This document shows, piece by piece, positions 1 through 8,450 of a stretch of DNA of 64,000 nucleotides (positions within the stretch are counted from its first letter, which is position 1; each line of letters begins with the position of its first letter). Location of the stretch: assembly GCA_015067485.1 (NCBI GenBank), contig SVMJ01000001.1, positions 62,001 through 126,000 on the forward strand, read 5' to 3'. The notes under the pieces are model-generated. The model was not told the DNA's origin and searched no databases. It saw only the letters and a program-made list of their open reading frames with translations. Source of the stretch: Oscillospiraceae bacterium. Its GTDB lineage: Bacteria > Bacillota > Clostridia > Oscillospirales > JAAYXM01. The position numbers and the translations under genes are program-made.

Positions 1-383
1 AAGTGACCACCTTCGCTCAGGTTCATACCCAAAACGGTTTCACCCGGCTTGACCAGTGCAAAGTACACCGCCATATTTGCGGATGCACCACTGTGCGGCT
101 GAACATTGACGTGTTCTGCGCCGAACAATGCTTTTGCACGTTCAATTGCCAAGTTTTCCACAACGTCAACACATTCGCAACCGCCATAATAGCGCTTGCC
201 CGGAAGCCCTTCCGCGTACTTGTTGGTAAGTACGGTACCTGCAGCGGCAAGAACCGCCGGAGATACGAAGTTTTCGGATGCGATCAACTCAATATTGTGC
301 TGCTGACGCTGATATTCAGCACGGACCGCTTCGCCGATTTCCGGATCAAAAGATGTCAGAAAATCCATACTTTCTTTAATCAT
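1..383 (-). CDS. glyA: Serine hydroxymethyltransferase, N-terminal part (runs off left edge)
   Basis: PLP enzyme of the cytosol that interconverts serine plus tetrahydrofolate with glycine plus 5,10-methylene-tetrahydrofolate. Only the first 127 codons are inside the window, so the PLP lysine is not visible. Translating the minus strand gives [11 protein letters not shown] at about residues 31-41, [10 protein letters not shown] at 59-68 and [12 protein letters not shown] from 92, which are diagnostic for the family. The ATG at 383 follows an AAGGAGA ribosome site. The gene has its own promoter (437-465) although folD, which uses the same one-carbon pool, lies just upstream on the same strand. 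Confidence 0.95.
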   Translation of the reverse strand, partial: MIKESMDFLTSFDPEIGEAVRAEYQRQQHNIELIASENFVSPAVLAAAGTVLTNKYAEGLPGKRYYGGCECVDVVENLAIERAKALFGAEHVNVQPHSGASANMAVYFALVKPGETVLGMNLSEGGH

Positions 384-436
384 GATTGTCTCTCCTTTTC
401 ACACGCATCTACGTGTCACATCACAAAATATGTACC

Positions 437-465
437 ATTATAACACACTTCTACGCAAGATACAA
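437..465 (-). promoter_or_regulatory. SigA-type promoter of glyA
   Basis: On the minus strand the sequence reads TTGTAT, 17 nt, TATAAT, ending about 50 nt before the glyA ATG. It lies in the 99-bp gap between folD and glyA, so glyA can be transcribed independently of the folD operon. Confidence 0.7.
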
Positions 466-482
466 TGTTTTTCTGAAAATTC

Positions 483-1340
483 TTAAAGAGTGATATTGTT
501 CTGAATGCAAGCAGCGCGCAAGGTGTTCTGCATCAACATGGTAATGGTCATCGGACCGACACCGCCCGGAACGGGTGTGATATAAGACGCAAGATCGACC
601 ACATCGTCGAAATTGACATCGCCACGCAGTTTTCCTTCCGCGTTACGGTTGATACCGACATCAATGACAACTGCGCCGGGTTTCACCATATCGCGTGTAA
701 CAAATTCGAGTTTACCAATCGCCGCAACCAAGATGTCTGCCTCACGGCAAATCGCCGCAAGATCTTTGGTGCGGGAATGGCAGACCGTAACGGTTGCATT
801 TTCGTGGAGCAAGAGCATTGCCGCAGGTTTTCCAACGATATTGGAACGGCCGATGATGACCGCACGCTTTCCGGTCGGATCGATGTCATATTCTTTCAAA
901 AGTTCCATGACACCTGCTGGAGTGCACGGAACGAATGCAAAATCACCTGTCATAATATGTCCGACATTTTCCGGATGGAATGCATCCACGTCTTTGAGCG
1001 GATGAATTGCACGGATGACATGGTCTTCGCAGATATGCTTCGGAAGCGGAAGTTGAACCAGGATGCCATTGATCTCATCACGACCGTTGAGCTTCTCAAT
1101 GAGTGCCAAAAGCTCTGCTTCGCTTGTTTCTTCGGGGAGCGCATACTTTTCGCTGTAATAGCCGCATTCCACGCATGCCTTTTCCTTATTCTTGACATAA
1201 GTCTGGCTTGCAGGGTCTTCACCCACAATGATAACTGCAAGCCCCGGGGTAACCCCTTTTTCCTTCAGAAGCGATACTTTCTCCAAAAACTCCTTGCGAA
1301 GTTTTGCAGATGTCGCCTTTCCGTCCATAATAACTGCCAT
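483..1340 (-). CDS. folD: Bifunctional methylenetetrahydrofolate dehydrogenase / methenyltetrahydrofolate cyclohydrolase
   Basis: Oxidises 5,10-methylene-THF with NAD(P)+ and hydrolyses the product to 10-formyl-THF for purine and fMet-tRNA synthesis (cytosol). The 285-residue length is normal. The catalytic Y48-x3-K52 is in YVKNK, the conserved VQLPLP loop is at residues 95-100, and the Rossmann segment GRSNIVGKP is at about 164-172. It begins 4 bp after the lgt stop codon, so the two are co-transcribed in the order yfmF-yfmH-lgt-folD. glyA follows 99 bp downstream with its own promoter. Confidence 0.97.
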   Translation of the reverse strand: MAVIMDGKATSAKLRKEFLEKVSLLKEKGVTPGLAVIIVGEDPASQTYVKNKEKACVECGYYSEKYALPEETSEAELLALIEKLNGRDEINGILVQLPLPKHICEDHVIRAIHPLKDVDAFHPENVGHIMTGDFAFVPCTPAGVMELLKEYDIDPTGKRAVIIGRSNIVGKPAAMLLLHENATVTVCHSRTKDLAAICREADILVAAIGKLEFVTRDMVKPGAVVIDVGINRNAEGKLRGDVNFDDVVDLASYITPVPGGVGPMTITMLMQNTLRAACIQNNITL

Positions 1341-1344
1341 TTCT

Positions 1345-2154
1345 TTATACCTCCGTCTGTTTCTTTCTCTGAATCGATTTTACCACAAGTACGACACTCG
1401 CCGCAACAAAACTTACAATTCCGACCATTTGCGAGATCCGAATTCCGCTTCCGAACAGGTACAAACTATCGGTTCTGAGCCCTTCGATAAAAGCGCGTCC
1501 CAATCCGTACCATGCTACATACAGAAAGAAAATCTCGCCGGAAAACATCCGTTTCTTTGAGTAGAAATGAAGCAGGATGAACCCAAGTAAATTCCAAAGC
1601 GATTCATACAAAAACGTCGGATGTACTTCTACCATTGCACGGGAAACCCGATCATACAGTCTCATCCGCCACGGTAGCGTTGTGGGACCTCCAAATGCTT
1701 CGGCATTCACAAAATTCCCCCATCGCCCAATCGATTGTCCGATGAGAAGCCCCAGCGCACCGATGTCCACCATATCGCCGAGTGGCAATTTTCGTTTTCT
1801 GCAAAACATAATGACCGTGATGAGACTTCCGATGATCGCGCCGTAAATCGCGATTCCGCCTTCCCAAATATACAACACGCGGATCAAATCATGGCGGTAT
1901 TCCGAGAAGTTAAAAATCACATAATATGCACGTGCGGAAAGAATCGCAATCGGAACTGCAAATAGCAACATATCGAGCAAATCATCTTGTTTGAGAGAAA
2001 ATTCGTGTGCGCGGCGCATTCCATAAGAAACTGCGAGAAGAAATCCGCATGCGATTATGATCGCGTACCAATAGATTTCTTTCCCGAACACATCAAATGC
2101 AACACGGTCTATTTCAAACGTCAGCCCGAGACCGGGAAATCCAATCTGATTCAT
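1345..2154 (-). CDS. lgt: Prolipoprotein diacylglyceryl transferase
   Basis: Membrane enzyme that moves diacylglycerol from phosphatidylglycerol to the lipobox cysteine of prolipoproteins. This is a 269-residue polytopic protein. The Lgt signature region [14 protein letters not shown] and the segment [15 protein letters not shown] near the N-terminus are visible. I chose the ATG at 2154 because it is preceded by an AGGGAGGCGGGAG ribosome site and overlaps the yfmH stop codon as ATGA; a longer reading from 2193 would lie entirely inside yfmH. At least one substrate is in the window: the lipoprotein at 41827-42429. Confidence 0.95.
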   Translation of the reverse strand: MNQIGFPGLGLTFEIDRVAFDVFGKEIYWYAIIIACGFLLAVSYGMRRAHEFSLKQDDLLDMLLFAVPIAILSARAYYVIFNFSEYRHDLIRVLYIWEGGIAIYGAIIGSLITVIMFCRKRKLPLGDMVDIGALGLLIGQSIGRWGNFVNAEAFGGPTTLPWRMRLYDRVSRAMVEVHPTFLYESLWNLLGFILLHFYSKKRMFSGEIFFLYVAWYGLGRAFIEGLRTDSLYLFGSGIRISQMVGIVSFVAASVVLVVKSIQRKKQTEV

Positions 2155-3416
2155 TCTCCCGCCTCCCTTGGAATCACTTGCGAAAGTGTGCAAGTTCCGT
2201 TTTTGAACACACGGGTCAAAAACTCCAGCACATCGTCCTTTGTAACGCTCTCGAAAGTCTCAGAAAATCCGAGTGCAGAATATCCGCTCAGATAACAACG
2301 CGCTTGTGTTCTGCACATCATTTCAAAGGAATCGGTACGGCGTACCCATGCGCCGTACTGTGCACGTTTTGCTCGTTCAAATTCGCGCGCACATATCCCA
2401 TCGATGTTCTGTGCCGCTTTGTTGATGGCATCACGAACCGCTGTTGGATCTTTCCCTTCGCCCGAGATCATCACACCACAAACGCCACGATGCAGCAAGG
2501 AATCCACATCAAAATCATGACTGATTTCCCCTTGTTCATAAAGCGTTTGATAAAGCGAGGACGATGTTCCAAGGAAAAACTCCAATGCAATATCTGCCAC
2601 GACTTCTTCTTTCAAACCGTTCAAGTATTGTGCAGTCTGATACCCGATCGCGAAAATCGGAGTAGGCACTTCCATCTCTTTTGAAACAAATGTGCCCGGA
2701 ACATCTCGTGGCATCAGATCAGTAATCTTTTCCGGTTTGGATAATTTCTGATACCCCAAAATCTGTTCTGCGGTTTCGAACACTTCTTCGGGCGCAATAT
2801 CGCCCGCAACCACCAGAACCATATTCGACGGGCGGTAGAAAGAACGGTAACAGGAAAAGAGAGTTTCGCGGTCAATTTCCCGAATACTGTCCACCGTTCC
2901 AATGATGGAATCCCCAAGGGAACTGCCCGGGAACATCGTCTGCATCAGATTTTCATATACACACCAACCGGGTCGGTCTTGCACCATCCCGATCTCCTGT
3001 GCAATGATCCCCTGTTCTTTTTCCACATTTTCGTCGGTAAAGTACGGTGTGGAAACGAAACTCAGCAGAATCTCAAGATTTTGTTTTAAGTTTTTCGTGC
3101 AGGAAAAATGATATGCGGTCATTTCCTTAGAGGTGAATGCATTCGGAGATGCTCCCGTTTGTGCGAAAATCTGTAACGCATTTCCACCATCCGGTTGTTC
3201 AAACACCTTATGCTCCAAGAAATGAGCTACTCCTTTCGGTGGAGTCATAGAGACCCCGTCGCACAAGAAGGATGCATCGACCGATCCGTATCCCACTGCA
3301 AGGATCGCAAATGCTTTGGTGAACCCGTGTTTTGGAACCACAGAAACCGTGAGCCCGTTGCTGAGTTTCGCGACGCATTCACACTCACCGATACTATCGT
3401 AATAATTTTCTTGCAT
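2151..3416 (-). CDS. M16-family zinc peptidase, YfmH type (catalytic partner)
   Basis: Insulinase-fold protein of 421 residues. The inverted zinc motif HFLEH is intact at residues 65-69, and the downstream acidic helix contains EKEQGIIAQEIGM, so this member should be an active metallopeptidase. In Bacillus the YfmF/YfmH pair is needed for 5-aminopentanone modification of elongation factor P; whether that role holds here is inference, and no efp gene lies in the window. A 23-bp overlap with the upstream partner and a 4-bp overlap with lgt indicate one operon with coupled translation. The AAAGGAGA site before the ATG supports the start. Confidence 0.85.
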   Translation of the reverse strand: MQENYYDSIGECECVAKLSNGLTVSVVPKHGFTKAFAILAVGYGSVDASFLCDGVSMTPPKGVAHFLEHKVFEQPDGGNALQIFAQTGASPNAFTSKEMTAYHFSCTKNLKQNLEILLSFVSTPYFTDENVEKEQGIIAQEIGMVQDRPGWCVYENLMQTMFPGSSLGDSIIGTVDSIREIDRETLFSCYRSFYRPSNMVLVVAGDIAPEEVFETAEQILGYQKLSKPEKITDLMPRDVPGTFVSKEMEVPTPIFAIGYQTAQYLNGLKEEVVADIALEFFLGTSSSLYQTLYEQGEISHDFDVDSLLHRGVCGVMISGEGKDPTAVRDAINKAAQNIDGICAREFERAKRAQYGAWVRRTDSFEMMCRTQARCYLSGYSALGFSETFESVTKDDVLEFLTRVFKNGTCTLSQVIPREAGE

Positions 3417-4677
3417 CAGCGCGAATCTCCTTTCCGCACAGGCGGTAAATCATTTTTAGTTCACAAGCTCTCGCTGCGGAAATCACCTGTTCCAAGGTAA
3501 CCGAACGGATCGCACGCTCGGTTTCTTCAATCGATTTCTGTTCCGTATCAACTGCACGGTCAAGCCAATAATTCAAGAGCCCTCCTGCAGTATCTTTGAT
3601 GATTTTGAGTTTGCTGATGAGCAGTCGCTTTGCTTGGGAAAGTTCTTCTTCGTCCACTTTCCCTTGCGCGCAGTCATGCAGCTGTTCTGTCATCTTTTGA
3701 TATGCAAGTGTTGCGGTCTCGTCTTTCACACCCGCATAGAAAAACATGGTGTCCTGTCTTGCGTCAAAGACCGATCCGGTATAATAACACAAGGAAGCGC
3801 GTTCTCGCACATTCAAAAAGAGTTTCGATGCGGTACCACCGCCCAAAACCGCAGAAAGCACCTTGGACACAGCCTCATCGGCATTTGTATGATAACCGAC
3901 GAGCAACACGGTTTGCGCCATATCTTGATTTTCTTCCACATCAAACACTTCATCGGAAAAATTCGGATTTGAAACGGAAACCGAGTTTATCACTTCACGC
4001 TTGTAATCCGAGAACACAGATGTAACCATCTCGGAGATCGTTTCAAAAGACTCGCTTCCACAATAAGTGATCTGCATCGGTGCGTGTTTCAAAAGTGCAC
4101 GGTATGCCGAGAAAACCGACTCACGAGTCAATGCTTTTGCGTGGTTGAGAGTTCCAAAAGCACTCAATCCAAACCCTTGTTTTACAAACAGTTTCTCACA
4201 CGCCTGTTGATATGCATAGGAGAGTTTTTCATTCTTTTCGGACAAAATCATAGAAACCAGGTTCTCCCGTTCGCCCGAAACATATTGTTCCAAAAATGCG
4301 CCGTTCTCCAAAAGCGGATCAAACAGAAGTTCATGTACCAAAGAGAATAGCGACTTAGGAATCGATTCATCCCCTGTTGCGAATCGGTCATCGATCCCAT
4401 CACAGGAAAATCCGATATATTGCACATCGCCCTGTTTATAAACGAACGGCTCAATACTTGCACCATACAAATAGTCGAGTTCACTGTTCAGATCCTGCAG
4501 AGTGGCAAGCCGCTTACAACCGCGACGCAAAACATATGGAACAAGTGCGTTTGCGGATGCGGTTTCTTTCTGATGCTGTGTCAAAAAAGAGACATGAAAC
4601 GAGCACGTTTTGAAACGGTCCGTTTCAATCACCCGTAAAGAAACGCCGGGTATCATTTCCCGATCCAACGACTTCAT
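3394..4677 (-). CDS. M16-family protein, YfmF type (non-catalytic partner)
   Basis: Second insulinase-fold protein of 427 residues, paired with the active one at 2151-3416. I find no HxxEH motif in its N-terminal domain, where the sequence instead runs through SFHVSFLTQHQKETASANAL. It is therefore probably the inactive half of a heterodimer, as in other M16 two-subunit peptidases. The start follows AAAAGGAGGGGG, and a good promoter lies at 4704-4732. It is the first gene of the yfmF-yfmH-lgt-folD operon and is divergent from ylxM. A link to EF-P modification is inferred from the Bacillus orthologues only. Confidence 0.83.
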   Translation of the reverse strand: MKSLDREMIPGVSLRVIETDRFKTCSFHVSFLTQHQKETASANALVPYVLRRGCKRLATLQDLNSELDYLYGASIEPFVYKQGDVQYIGFSCDGIDDRFATGDESIPKSLFSLVHELLFDPLLENGAFLEQYVSGERENLVSMILSEKNEKLSYAYQQACEKLFVKQGFGLSAFGTLNHAKALTRESVFSAYRALLKHAPMQITYCGSESFETISEMVTSVFSDYKREVINSVSVSNPNFSDEVFDVEENQDMAQTVLLVGYHTNADEAVSKVLSAVLGGGTASKLFLNVRERASLCYYTGSVFDARQDTMFFYAGVKDETATLAYQKMTEQLHDCAQGKVDEEELSQAKRLLISKLKIIKDTAGGLLNYWLDRAVDTEQKSIEETERAIRSVTLEQVISAARACELKMIYRLCGKEIRADARKLLR

Positions 4678-4703
4678 TGAACCCCCTCCTTTTCCTGCAA
4701 TTT

Positions 4704-4732
4704 ATTATACCTTTTTTTCTTTGGAAATACAA
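4704..4732 (-). promoter_or_regulatory. Promoter of the yfmF-yfmH-lgt-folD operon
   Basis: Minus strand TTGTAT, 17 nt, TATAAT, about 27 nt before the yfmF start codon. It diverges from the ylxM promoter at 4755-4783, with only 22 bp between the two -35 boxes. Confidence 0.72.
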
Positions 4733-4754
4733 TAAAAAAACTTGCAAAATCCTA

Positions 4755-4783
4755 TTGACAAATTGACGGATTTCGGGTAAACT
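4755..4783 (+). promoter_or_regulatory. Promoter of the ylxM-ffh operon
   Basis: Perfect -35 box TTGACA (4755-4760), 17-nt spacer, and TAAACT (4778-4783) as -10. Transcription would begin near 4790, inside or just before the inverted repeat at 4788-4817. Confidence 0.7.
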
Positions 4784-4787
4784 ATCA

Positions 4788-4817
4788 CAAGTGTAAAGTA
4801 ATTCCACTTTACACTTG
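4788..4817 (+). repeat. Perfect 12-bp inverted repeat in the ylxM leader
   Basis: The arms CAAGTGTAAAGT (4788-4799) and ACTTTACACTTG (4806-4817) are exactly complementary around a 6-nt loop. The repeat starts at the expected transcription start and its last base is the first G of the ylxM ribosome site GGAGG (4817-4821). It could be a repressor operator just downstream of the -10 box, or a 5' hairpin in the mRNA next to the ribosome site. There is no T-run after it, so it is not a terminator. Confidence 0.85.
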
Positions 4818-4826
4818 GAGGTTTCC

Positions 4827-5180
4827 ATGAAAACGAAATCTGTTGAAATGACCTTGTTGTTCGATCTTTACGGTGAATTGCTCACCGCAAAACAACAACA
4901 ATTGTTCGATTTATACTATAACGAAGACTTATCCCTTGCAGAGATTGCAGATCTGCTCCAAATCTCCCGTCAGGGCGCACGCGATGGAATCGTCCGTGCA
5001 GAAAACCTGTTGCGTGAGTTTGACGAGACTCTGGCGCTCACATCCACAATGGAGCAAAACAGTCAAATCGCAGCATTGGCAAACCAAATCATTCTCTCTT
5101 CTGAAATCGATGAAGTGAAGAAACTTGCCGAACAAATCAAATCACTTGCGCTGTCACAAGGAGGAAATTATGGCATTTGA
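4827..5180 (+). CDS. ylxM: YlxM/p13-like helix-turn-helix protein of the SRP operon
   Basis: 117-residue protein of the UPF0122 (YlxM) family, which resembles sigma-factor region 4. The helix-turn-helix is visible in LAEIADLLQISRQGARDGIV, about residues 35-54. In streptococci and other Firmicutes the orthologue sits beside ffh and modulates signal recognition particle activity. The ATG at 4827 is chosen over an in-frame TTG at 4815 because the GGAGG at 4817-4821 fits only the ATG. It overlaps ffh by 11 bp. The palindrome in its leader raises the possibility of autoregulation, which is not shown by the sequence. Confidence 0.88.
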   Translation: MKTKSVEMTLLFDLYGELLTAKQQQLFDLYYNEDLSLAEIADLLQISRQGARDGIVRAENLLREFDETLALTSTMEQNSQIAALANQIILSSEIDEVKKLAEQIKSLALSQGGNYGI

Positions 5181-6513
5181 AGGCCTTTCTGAAAAACTGA
5201 ATGCCGCCTTTCAAAAACTCCGCAAAAAAGGCAGACTGACTGAAAAAGACATCAAAGAAGCAATGCGCGAAGTGCGTATAGCTCTTTTGGAAGCAGATGT
5301 CAACTTCAAAGTTGCCCGTGATTTTATCGCGCGCGTTTCCGAGCGTGCGGTGGGTGTTGAAGTCTTGGAAGGACTCAACCCCGCACAACAACTCATCAAA
5401 GTTGTCAACGAAGAATTGACCGAGTTGATGGGAAGTACCAATTCCAAAATCATGATCGCACCCAAGCCCCCGACCGTCATCATGTTCGTGGGTCTGCAAG
5501 GTGCCGGTAAAACAACAAACATTGCAAAACTCGGCGGATACCTTGCCAAAAAGCAAAACAAGCGTCCGCTCTTGGTCGCCTGCGACGTATACCGTCCTGC
5601 CGCAATCCAGCAATTAGAAGTGGTCGGCAAACAATTGGATCTCCCCGTCTTCCAGCAAGGTGCCGGAAATCCCGTAGAGATTGCACAAGCTGCAATCGAC
5701 CATGCCCTTAAAAACGGCAATGATATGGTGCTCATCGATACCGCAGGTCGTTTGCATATCGACGAAACGTTGATGGACGAACTCAAGTCGATTAAGTCCG
5801 AAGTCAAACCGCATGAAATTATCCTTGTTTTGGATGCAATGACGGGTCAGGATGCGGTCAACGCCGCTTCCGCATTCGATGAAGCGCTTGGAATCGACGG
5901 TGTTTATCTCACCAAGCTCGACGGTGATGCCCGTGGCGGTGCGGCACTCTCAGTTCGTGCGGTAACCGGAAAACCCATCAAATTCATCGGCGTCGGCGAA
6001 AAGCTCGACCAAATCGAGCCCTTCCACCCCGAGCGAATGGCATCCCGTATCCTCGGCATGGGCGATGTACTTTCGCTCATCGAAAAAGCACAAACCGCAT
6101 TTGATGAAAAAAGCGCGGCAGAACTGGAACAGAAGATTCGTGCAAACCGTTTCACTCTTTCGGATTTCTACGAACAGATGAAACAAATGAAGAGCATGGG
6201 TTCCATGACCGACCTGCTCGGCATGATCCCGGGAATGAACGCGAAGGCACTCTCGGGTGCTCAGATCGATGAACGCGCTCTTGCTCGCACCGAAGCGATC
6301 ATTCTTTCCATGACACCGTATGAGCGCGAAAATCCGAAAGTTTTGGGCTTTGCTCGCAAAAAACGAATCGCCGCAGGCAGCGGAACTAAAGTCGAAGATG
6401 TCAACCGTCTGCTCAAGCAATTCGAGGCTTCCTGCAAAATGATGAAGCAAATGACCGACGGCGGCATGAAAAAGATGGCAAAATTCGGAAAACGTCGCGG
6501 CTTCCCCTTTTAA
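5170..6513 (+). CDS. ffh: Signal recognition particle GTPase Ffh
   Basis: SRP54 homologue that binds signal peptides of nascent membrane proteins and, with SRP RNA, docks with FtsY. The 447-residue length is normal. The NG domain carries GLQGAGKTTN (G1), DTAGRLHID (G3) and TKLDGDARGG (G4). The methionine-rich M domain follows, with YEQMKQMKSMGSM and the RNA-binding segment MTPYERENP, and a basic glycine-rich tail. The start at 5170 is preceded by CAAGGAGGAAATT. It lies second in the ylxM-ffh-rpsP-khpA-rimM-trmD operon. The SRP RNA gene itself was not seen in the window. Confidence 0.98.
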   Translation: MAFEGLSEKLNAAFQKLRKKGRLTEKDIKEAMREVRIALLEADVNFKVARDFIARVSERAVGVEVLEGLNPAQQLIKVVNEELTELMGSTNSKIMIAPKPPTVIMFVGLQGAGKTTNIAKLGGYLAKKQNKRPLLVACDVYRPAAIQQLEVVGKQLDLPVFQQGAGNPVEIAQAAIDHALKNGNDMVLIDTAGRLHIDETLMDELKSIKSEVKPHEIILVLDAMTGQDAVNAASAFDEALGIDGVYLTKLDGDARGGAALSVRAVTGKPIKFIGVGEKLDQIEPFHPERMASRILGMGDVLSLIEKAQTAFDEKSAAELEQKIRANRFTLSDFYEQMKQMKSMGSMTDLLGMIPGMNAKALSGAQIDERALARTEAIILSMTPYERENPKVLGFARKKRIAAGSGTKVEDVNRLLKQFEASCKMMKQMTDGGMKKMAKFGKRRGFPF

Positions 6514-6570
6514 CCCGCAGCAAATAAAATTCATATAGATTTGCGAAAATTTTTTTGGAGGTGAAACACA

Positions 6571-6810
6571 ATGGTTAAAATCAGACTTCGCAGAATGGGC
6601 GCAAAGAAGAATCCGTTCTACCGCGTCATCGTTGCTGACTCCCGCTCCCCGCGTGACGGCAGATTCATCGAAGAACTCGGCACTTACAATCCGCTCACCG
6701 AGCCGGCAGAAATCAAGATCGATACTGATCGTGCTCTCGAATGGATCAAGAAGGGTGCACAGCCGACCGATACCGTTAAGGTATTGCTGAAGCGTACCGG
6801 CGCTCTCTAA
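6571..6810 (+). CDS. rpsP: 30S ribosomal protein S16
   Basis: 79-residue protein of the small subunit, important for 30S assembly. The N-terminus [20 protein letters not shown] is characteristic of the family, followed by [30 protein letters not shown] ribosome site precedes the ATG. It is 57 bp downstream of ffh and 26 bp upstream of khpA, the usual operon position. Confidence 0.98.
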   Translation: MVKIRLRRMGAKKNPFYRVIVADSRSPRDGRFIEELGTYNPLTEPAEIKIDTDRALEWIKKGAQPTDTVKVLLKRTGAL

Positions 6811-6836
6811 GTCACGGAAGAAGAGGAATCAAACCG

Positions 6837-7067
6837 ATGAAAGAGTTACTTACCTACATCGCAAAAAACCTTGTGGATGCACCGGATGAAGTCAATGTCA
6901 CCGAAGTCGAACGCGAAGATGAGCTTTTGCTTGAACTCCGTGTTGCGGCAGATGACATGGGCAAGGTCATCGGGAAGCACGGCAGAATCGCAAAGGAAAT
7001 CCGCGCGATCATGAAAGCTGCCGGCAACCACAAAAACATCAAAGTATCCGTCGATATTCTTGACTGA
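6837..7067 (+). CDS. khpA: KH-domain RNA-binding protein KhpA
   Basis: 76-residue single KH domain. The GxxG loop that grips RNA is GKHG in MGKVIGKHGRIAKEIR. In streptococci and clostridia KhpA forms a complex with KhpB/Jag that influences cell elongation and division and binds many transcripts. It sits between rpsP and rimM, the standard location. A GC-rich hairpin without a clear T-run follows at 7078-7103. Confidence 0.93.
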   Translation: MKELLTYIAKNLVDAPDEVNVTEVEREDELLLELRVAADDMGKVIGKHGRIAKEIRAIMKAAGNHKNIKVSVDILD

Positions 7068-7077
7068 TGCAAACGAT

Positions 7078-7103
7078 AGGGCTGCGTGATCTCGCGCAGC
7101 CCT
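7078..7103 (+). other. Intercistronic stem-loop between khpA and rimM
   Basis: Perfect 9-bp arms AGGGCTGCG (7078-7086) and CGCAGCCCT (7095-7103) with an 8-nt loop, starting 10 nt after the khpA stop. The bases after the stem are AATCAAATTTT, a poor U-tract, so this may be a partial terminator, a processing site or an mRNA-stability element rather than a true end of transcription. Confidence 0.7.
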
Positions 7104-7127
7104 AATCAAATTTTCGGAGAAATGACT

Positions 7128-7637
7128 ATGAAACGAATGGAAGCAGGAAAAATCGTCAACACACATGGAATTCGCGGCGAAGTGAAAATCCAGCCATGGT
7201 GCGATAGCGCCGAGTTTTTGTGTAAATTTGACGTCTATTATATTAACGAAACCCCTTATCGTGTTCTTGCATCCCGCCCGCACAAGGGTTGCGTCCTTGC
7301 AAAACTCGAAGGAGTTTCTGATATCAACGCCGCCATGTGTCTGAAAAACAAAGTCATCTCGGTTGACCGAGAAGGCATCACCCTACCCGAAGGACAGTAT
7401 TTCATTTCAGATCTTTTGGGGCTTTCGGTGGTAACGGTTGACGGAGAAACCATCGGGACCATCAAAGACGTGCTGAATCTCCCCGCAAACGATGTCTATG
7501 TGGTTCAAGGCGAAACAGAGTACATGATCCCGGTGGTCAAGGAATTTGTGCAGAGTGTCGATCTTGTCGCAAAGTGTGTCACGGTAAAACTCATCCCCGG
7601 CATGGAGACCGAAAGGAGTGCACCCCGTGAGAATTGA
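7128..7637 (+). CDS. rimM: Ribosome maturation factor RimM
   Basis: 169-residue 16S rRNA-processing factor that binds S19 and helps mature the 30S head. The N-terminal motif AGKIVNTHGIRGEVKIQPW and the PRC-barrel region DLLGLSVVTVDGETIGTIKDV are clear. I place the start at the ATG at 7128, 7 nt after GGAGA; an ATG at 7122 is too close to that site. It overlaps trmD by 11 bp, so the two are translationally coupled. Confidence 0.95.
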   Translation: MKRMEAGKIVNTHGIRGEVKIQPWCDSAEFLCKFDVYYINETPYRVLASRPHKGCVLAKLEGVSDINAAMCLKNKVISVDREGITLPEGQYFISDLLGLSVVTVDGETIGTIKDVLNLPANDVYVVQGETEYMIPVVKEFVQSVDLVAKCVTVKLIPGMETERSAPREN

Positions 7638-8319
7638 TATTTTAACGCTCTTCCCCGACGCAGTGCTCGCCATGATGAAAGAGAGCATTATCGGACGTGC
7701 GCTGGAGCGTGGTATCATCGATATCCGCGCACATCAAATCCGCGACTACACGAAAAACAAGCAAAAACAAGTGGATGATTATCCGTATGGTGGCGGTCTC
7801 GGAATGGTGATGAATGCCGATCCCCTGTACAACACCTGGAAGCACGTGATCGATGAAGTCGGACATCCGATTCACACCATCTATCTCTCCCCCCAAGGCG
7901 CGGTGTTCAATCAAGCACATGCGCGCCGTCTGGTTTCCGATTATGAAAATCTGATTTTGGTATGCGGACACTACGAAGGCGTCGATGAGCGCTTCATTGA
8001 AGAGTGTGTTGACGAAGAAATCTCCATGGGTGATTTCGTCCTGACCGGTGGTGAGATCCCTGCCATGGCAATCGCAGACGCGGTTTGCAGAATGATTCCC
8101 GGGGTTCTGTCTGACGAAGCCTGTTTTACTGACGAAAGCCATTTCAGCGGTCTTTTGGAGTATCCGCAATACACGCGCCCGGCAGTTTGGCACGACCGTG
8201 CAGTCCCCGAAATCCTGCTCTCCGGTCATCATGCAAACATCGCAAAATGGCGACACGAACAGGCGGTTTTACGCACCAAAGCAAAACGTCCCGATATGTA
8301 CAAAGAGTATGAAAAGTAA
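7627..8319 (+). CDS. trmD: tRNA (guanine-37-N1)-methyltransferase TrmD
   Basis: SPOUT-class methyltransferase that makes m1G37 in tRNAs including those for proline, preventing +1 frameshifts. 230 residues. MRIDILTLFPDA opens the protein; the SAM trefoil knot is marked by CGHYEGVDERF and LTGGEIPAMAIADAV. The GTG at 7627 lies 8 nt after AAAGGAG. The gene ends in a 14-bp-stem terminator that contains its stop codon. rplS, which often follows trmD, is absent, so this operon ends here. Confidence 0.97.
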   Translation: MRIDILTLFPDAVLAMMKESIIGRALERGIIDIRAHQIRDYTKNKQKQVDDYPYGGGLGMVMNADPLYNTWKHVIDEVGHPIHTIYLSPQGAVFNQAHARRLVSDYENLILVCGHYEGVDERFIEECVDEEISMGDFVLTGGEIPAMAIADAVCRMIPGVLSDEACFTDESHFSGLLEYPQYTRPAVWHDRAVPEILLSGHHANIAKWRHEQAVLRTKAKRPDMYKEYEK

Positions 8320-8338
8320 TTTTTCATACTCTTTTTTT
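8302..8338 (+). terminator. Intrinsic terminator of the ylxM-trmD operon
   Basis: Perfect 14-bp arms (8302-8315 and 8321-8334) around a 5-nt loop, merging into a run of seven T. The left arm is the last codons of trmD and the loop holds its TAA stop. Confidence 0.9.
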
Positions 8339-8391
8339 GCATAAATTTACAATTTGGTCATAAAACAATTGTAAAACCTTTCTTGTTTTGG

Positions 8392-8420
8392 TTGCATTTT
8401 GAAACAAAATGTGTTACAAT
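8392..8420 (+). promoter_or_regulatory. Promoter of the CHAP-SLH gene with embedded palindrome
   Basis: TTGCAT (8392-8397), 17-nt spacer, TACAAT (8415-8420). The spacer region holds an inverted repeat, CATTTTG (8395-8401) and CAAAATG (8405-8411), and GTTACAA occurs twice 10 bp apart (8413-8419, 8423-8429). These could be operator sites. Confidence 0.6.
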
Positions 8421-8450
8421 TTGTTACAAGAACTTTGTAAGGAGCAGAAT

